This document shows, piece by piece, positions 60,629 to 64,000 of a DNA stretch of 64,000 nt; the stretch's first letter is position 1; every line of letters starts with the position of its first letter. The notes below the pieces were generated by a model, which saw only the letters and a list, made by a program, of their open reading frames with translations, did not search any database and had not been told where the DNA came from. A program made the translations under genes and the position numbers. Source of the DNA: CAYQQU01 sp964419545 (GTDB taxonomy: Bacteria; Bacteroidota; Bacteroidia; Chitinophagales; Saprospiraceae); assembly GCA_964419545.1 (NCBI GenBank), contig CAYQQU010000001.1:1-64000 (forward strand). Direction: 5' to 3'.

Positions 60629-60698
60629 ACCAAAAAATGGAAGGCATTCTCGCCTGTCCCGGCATTTAAACAGCCCGGCGCTCCAAAGGTTGCCGCCA

Positions 60699-61829
60699 TC
60701 ACGGGCAAGCGGAAGCGGTTTCACTAAACCCCAGGGCCTGGCGCATGCGGTGGTAGATCTGGGTGTTGTCGTAAATACCGGAAAAAAGGCGGGCCGAAGG
60801 CCCGTAGGCGTAGACGGGGATCAGCGTGGCGGTATGCGAGTTGGTGGTGAACCCGTATTCCAGGCGGCCCATTTTTGAACCCGGGTTGACGGCCATACCG
60901 CCCGTTTCATGGTCGGCGGTGACCAACACCAGGGTATTGCCGCGTTTGCGGGCGAAGTCCAGAACGCGTTTGATGGTCCGGTCAAAATCGAGGGTTTCGC
61001 TGACGATGATGTCCCCGGCATTGGCGTGGCCGCCCCAGTCGATCTGCGATCCTTCGATCACCATAAAAAAGCCCTGCTCGCTGCGCCTTTCCAGGTAGGT
61101 CAGGGCGCGATCCGTCAGCAGCGGCAGGTATTCCCGTCCGGCCACCTGAAAGAGCGGCTGATCGTCGGCGGTAAAGTAAGCCATTTTCCGCCTGGGGTTG
61201 AAGTCGAGCTCGTAATAATCGGTGACAAAATAATCGGTGACGTGGTAGCCCTTTTGTTGCAACTCCCGATACAGGTTGCGTCCGTCGCTTTCTCGCCGGT
61301 CGAAGTACCGCTTGCCGCCGCCGATGACGAGGTCCACATCGGAATCGAGCAGGTCGAGTGCAATGGCTTCGTAAAAAGTGCGCAGCGGCTGGTGGGCGAA
61401 GAAAGCGGCGGGGGTAGCGTGTACGACGGTAGACGTAACCAGGAGGCCCGTGGCGAGACCGCGGTCGTTGGCTTCTTCCACGATGGTGCGACAGGGAAGG
61501 GTGTCGGGGTTGACGCCGACGGCGCCCCGGTAGGTCTTGACGCCGCAGGCAAAGGCGGTGGCGCCGGCGGCGGAGTCGGTGATCAGGTCGCTGCTGCAGT
61601 GTGATTTGTGGAAACCGATCACCGGAAAGGATTCGAGGGCCAGCTGATTGTCGTTGCTGTACAAGGCAGCGGATACCTGAGACAGGCCCATGCCGTCGCC
61701 GATCATCAGAATAATATTGGTGGGCTTGTCGCTGGGCCGGGGCGTAGCCGCGAGTTCGCCTTCCGCCATCCCGCAACCCGACAACACCACCGCCGGGAAT
61801 AAGCAAAAAAGATAGTTGATAAATGGCAT
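60699..61829 (-). CDS. Alkaline phosphatase family lipoprotein (PhoA type)
   Basis: 376 residues from ATG 61829 (MPFINYLFCLF); a TTG two codons earlier is less likely. Lipoprotein signal VVLSGC with Cys19, so it is anchored in the periplasm or outer membrane. Metal and catalytic sites: MIGDGMG with Asp45, TDSAAGATAFACG with phosphorylated Ser86, then FMVIEGSQIDWGGHAN, VTADHETGGMAVNP and a late NSHTATLIPVYAYGP His. It releases phosphate from monoesters. No Pho box could be identified upstream. Confidence 0.93.
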   Translation of the reverse strand: MPFINYLFCLFPAVVLSGCGMAEGELAATPRPSDKPTNIILMIGDGMGLSQVSAALYSNDNQLALESFPVIGFHKSHCSSDLITDSAAGATAFACGVKTYRGAVGVNPDTLPCRTIVEEANDRGLATGLLVTSTVVHATPAAFFAHQPLRTFYEAIALDLLDSDVDLVIGGGKRYFDRRESDGRNLYRELQQKGYHVTDYFVTDYYELDFNPRRKMAYFTADDQPLFQVAGREYLPLLTDRALTYLERRSEQGFFMVIEGSQIDWGGHANAGDIIVSETLDFDRTIKRVLDFARKRGNTLVLVTADHETGGMAVNPGSKMGRLEYGFTTNSHTATLIPVYAYGPSARLFSGIYDNTQIYHRMRQALGFSETASACP

Positions 61830-62163
61830 GGCCAAGTTAATTTTAAAGTCGCACCGCCGTAAAGTGCTTCGTTGGGCGTCAGCCGCGCACCTGGCTACGG
61901 TCTTTTGAGGAAAAAGAAGTTTTAGAATTATATTTTGAATGATAGGGTATTTAGGGGTAGTGAGTGGAATTTTATTCTGACTTAGTGTATTTTTGCCACG
62001 AACTTATAAGAACCACCATTGTTGAAGTAGACAAAATTACTGTTAAATTTTTTTTGAGGAGCAACTTGGGGCCGTTCTTCGAATCTTTCTAGAGGTAAAT
62101 CTAAGAAAATTGAACGAACCGCCCGGCTCCCCGATATTGCTGACAATTAAAACAACCTAGATA
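61830..62163. other. Divergent intergenic region, phosphatase / CotH-like
   Basis: 334 bp, AT-rich. A TAnnTTTG element at 61988-61995 and a leader of about 160 nt before the plus-strand gene. No further structure is seen. Confidence 0.5.
61988..61995 (+). promoter_or_regulatory. -7 element upstream of the CotH-like gene
   Basis: TATTTTTG, exact TAnnTTTG, on plus; the ATG is at 62164, so the leader would be long (about 160 nt). Confidence 0.45.
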
Positions 62164-63225
62164 ATGATCACCCGTTTAACCCTTATTTTTTCTTCATTAG
62201 TGTTGTTGTCTTTCACGACAACCCCTAATGTAAACAAATCCAGGACCATTTTTGATGAATTGGTGCGCGAAGGCGTCCTGGAGGTTACTTTGCGGGCTGA
62301 TTTTTCCGCCATTGTCGATAATCGTCGCAGCGAAGAATCGGTTAAAGGGACTTTTACCTACGAAGATGAGGACGGTGACAACGTTGACCATAAGGTAAAA
62401 CTGGAGTTGCGCGGCCGTTTCCGGCGTAAAGTATGTGAGTTTCCGCCCCTGATGCTTAAGTTTAAGAAGGACGAGCTGCACAAAATGGGGCTGAGCGACC
62501 ACAATGACATCAAACTGGTGACGCATTGTGTCGATGAAAAAAGCATCGGCAAAAGCAACGTCTTGAAGGAATACCTCGCTTACAAGTTGTACAGCGTGTT
62601 GACCGACAAAAGTTACCGCGTACAGCTCGTACGCATTAAATACGAAGACGAGTCGGGCGTCTACGGCAAGTTCCGCCGTTACGGCTTCCTCATCGAAGAT
62701 ACCGATGAGATGGCCGAACGGCTGGGAGGCGTGGAGTTCGAAGGAATGAACCCTGAATCTTCCAGACTGTCCGCGACCGATGAGAACCGCATGGCGGTGT
62801 TCCAGTACATGATCGGCAACGAGGATTACAGCATCATGATGGGGCGCAACGTAAAAATGGTGCGCCTGCCGGATGAAGCGCCCATGATCACGGTGCCTTA
62901 CGATTTCGACTTTTCGGGTTTCGTCAATACCGGCTACGCCCGCCCGGCCGTCGACGCCGGACTGACGGAGGTACGCCAGCGCGCGTACCTGGGCAATCCC
63001 TGCCCGCCGGAGATGTTTTCCCAAACGCTCGAACTGTTTACCGCCCGGCGGGAGGTCTTGATGGAAACGATCGACGATTTCAAAATGCTGAGCCGCTCCG
63101 AACGCAATGACCTCATGGCGTACCTCGATTCTTTTTACGGATCGCTGGATTCCCTGCGCCTGGAAAACGCGAGCAGGCTGGAAGCCATCAAGTCAACCGC
63201 TGATTCGAGTTCGGTGGGAAAGTGA
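62164..63225 (+). CDS. Secreted protein distantly resembling CotH-kinase proteins
   Basis: 353 residues. Signal peptide about 1-20 (MITRLTLIFSSLVLLSFTTT). The mature part has KVKLELRGRFRRKVCEFPPL, then LKEYLAYKLYSVLTDKSYRVQLVRIKYED and GKFRRYGFLIEDTDEMAERLGG, followed by NRMAVFQYMIGNEDYS and VPYDFDFSGFVN. The order recalls the CotH atypical-kinase fold, in which paired Lys/Asp residues would bind ATP, but similarity is weak by eye. A Ser/Arg/Glu-rich C-terminus follows. Single-gene unit ending in a strong terminator. Confidence 0.65.
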   Translation: MITRLTLIFSSLVLLSFTTTPNVNKSRTIFDELVREGVLEVTLRADFSAIVDNRRSEESVKGTFTYEDEDGDNVDHKVKLELRGRFRRKVCEFPPLMLKFKKDELHKMGLSDHNDIKLVTHCVDEKSIGKSNVLKEYLAYKLYSVLTDKSYRVQLVRIKYEDESGVYGKFRRYGFLIEDTDEMAERLGGVEFEGMNPESSRLSATDENRMAVFQYMIGNEDYSIMMGRNVKMVRLPDEAPMITVPYDFDFSGFVNTGYARPAVDAGLTEVRQRAYLGNPCPPEMFSQTLELFTARREVLMETIDDFKMLSRSERNDLMAYLDSFYGSLDSLRLENASRLEAIKSTADSSSVGK

Positions 63226-63277
63226 TCAAAAAGCATCTTTGGAACGCGTAATGGGTTCAAAGGACTAAACTAACCGG

Positions 63278-63316
63278 AACCGGACGGGCAGGCTGCTCGT
63301 CCGGTTTTGTTTTTTT
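63278..63316 (+). terminator. Intrinsic terminator of the CotH-like gene
   Basis: Perfect 9 bp stem AACCGGACG (63278-63286) / CGTCCGGTT (63298-63306), the loop itself containing GCAG/CTGC complementarity, then TTGTTTTTTT. Confidence 0.9.
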
Positions 63317-63378
63317 ACCCGGCATAGCTCTTCATCCTCGCACCGCGCCTTATCTTTGGCGCGCATTAAAAGCAAGGT

Positions 63379-64000
63379 ATGTTGCACATTGAAAAACACC
63401 GCCGCCGGGGTGGAGGAGGCGCCGTTTTTTCCATCCTGATCCCCACCTGGAACAACCTGGAATGCCTGCAGTTGTGTCTGCGCAGCCTGGAACGTCATTC
63501 CGTGCATCCCCACCAGATCATCGTGCACGTCAACGAAGGGACGGACGGCACGGCGGACTGGGTGCGGCAACAGGGGTTCGACTATACCTATAGCCCGGAA
63601 AACGTCGGGGTGTGTTACGCGCTCAATGCCGGGCGGACGCTGGTAGAGACCGACTATTTCGTTTTTTTTAACGATGATATGTACGCCTGTCCGGCCTGGG
63701 ACGACGCGCTGCTCCGGGAGATCCGGGCCGTCGGCCATTCCGCTTTTTTTCTTTCCAGCACCATGATCGAGCCCATCCGGACCGGGAACCGGTGCGTGAT
63801 CTCCCCGCACGATTTCGGGCGCAGTCCGGCCGACTTTGCCGAAGAGCAGCTGCTGGCGCAATACGATCAGCTGCCTTTTGCCGACTGGAGCGGCGCCACC
63901 TGGCCGCCGAACGTGGTGCATCTCGATTACTGGGACCTGGTGGGCGGCTATAGCGTCGAATTTTCACCCGGCCTTTATTCCGATCCCGATTTTTCGCGCA
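63379..64000 (+). CDS. Family 2 glycosyltransferase, 5' part (runs off the window)
   Basis: At least 207 residues from ATG 63379; the frame is open to the window end with no stop. GT-A features: FSILIPTWNNLECLQLCLRSL, IIVHVNEGTDGTADW, SPENVGVCYALNAG and the DxD-type FFNDDMYACPAWD, then DYWDLVGGY. It would transfer a sugar from a nucleotide donor; acceptor unknown. The antisense open frames over this region are shadows. The strong upstream terminator implies its own promoter or an upstream gene set starting here. Confidence 0.85.
   Translation, partial: MLHIEKHRRRGGGGAVFSILIPTWNNLECLQLCLRSLERHSVHPHQIIVHVNEGTDGTADWVRQQGFDYTYSPENVGVCYALNAGRTLVETDYFVFFNDDMYACPAWDDALLREIRAVGHSAFFLSSTMIEPIRTGNRCVISPHDFGRSPADFAEEQLLAQYDQLPFADWSGATWPPNVVHLDYWDLVGGYSVEFSPGLYSDPDFSR

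Noticed and set aside
63265..63921. 218-codon minus frame at the window end
   Set aside because: It is antisense to a glycosyltransferase whose GT2 motifs are unmistakable in the plus frame.

Overview
The window is a 64 kb, moderately GC-rich, densely coded bacterial chromosome segment from a Bacteroidota member, most likely the Saprospiria (Lewinella/Haliscomenobacter type). The signs are: repeated TAnnTTTG promoter -7 elements; three secreted proteins with type IX secretion (T9SS) C-terminal sorting domains; a PorV/PorQ-family barrel; a TonB-dependent receptor with an N-terminal carboxypeptidase-regulatory-like domain; LptE; a DoxX-thioredoxin fusion of the BT_3928 type; and a ~300-residue NusB. 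The class is inferred; no genus can be named from sequence alone. Most genes are core metabolism, repair or cell-envelope genes. There is no prophage, CRISPR array or intact insertion sequence.

Layout. 0-5.3 kb: PLP aminotransferase facing formate-THF ligase, then a 2[4Fe-4S] ferredoxin and a sodium/solute symporter on the minus strand. 5.6-10.2 kb: mutS-dapB and an exo/endonuclease-phosphatase protein. 10.4-14.6 kb: an unknown helical protein and a large T9SS surface protein with cadherin-like, dockerin-like and cohesin-like parts. 14.6-15.45 kb: an 840 bp gap with three terminator hairpins and candidate small RNAs. 15.45-18.1 kb: LytS/LytTR two-component pair coupled to a fructosamine-kinase-like gene. 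18.3-24.7 kb: an alpha-2-macroglobulin lipoprotein with an intact CLEQ thioester, divergent from a Lon-substrate-binding-domain protein. 24.9-31.8 kb: PorV-like barrel; operon arginine deiminase-thioesterase-YihY; cassette glycosyltransferase-aldo/keto reductase-FAD oxidoreductase. 32.0-34.5 kb: a 56-residue membrane peptide gene plus a membrane-anchored PspA-like coiled-coil protein, a 188 bp MITE-like element with target-site duplication, an outer-membrane-like protein and a small lipoprotein. 34.6-37.9 kb: tRNA-His, an AlkD-like HEAT protein, acetoacetyl-CoA synthetase. 37.9-43.6 kb: lptE, sigma-54 activator, miaB, TonB receptor. 43.8-46.5 kb: two T9SS cargo proteins. 46.5-49.3 kb: yigZ, divergent from a DUF1599/BT_3928 pair. 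49.5-59.3 kb: nusB, guaA-lipoprotein-aldehyde dehydrogenase-trmH, smc. 59.4-64 kb: acyl-CoA dehydrogenase, alkaline phosphatase lipoprotein, a CotH-like secreted protein and the 5' part of a glycosyltransferase cut by the window end.

The envelope theme dominates: lipoproteins, T9SS cargo, LPS assembly (LptE), surface glycan enzymes, a macroglobulin trap and a PspA-like membrane-maintenance candidate. Intergenic DNA is the less-explained part. It holds a family of short palindromes sharing the ATTCATGGG and AATCCGGGYTAAG cores, an 18-mer found twice just before long inverted repeats, an interleaved (pseudoknot-capable) inverted-repeat pair, a MITE, and transcription terminators that overlap the ends of coding sequences.
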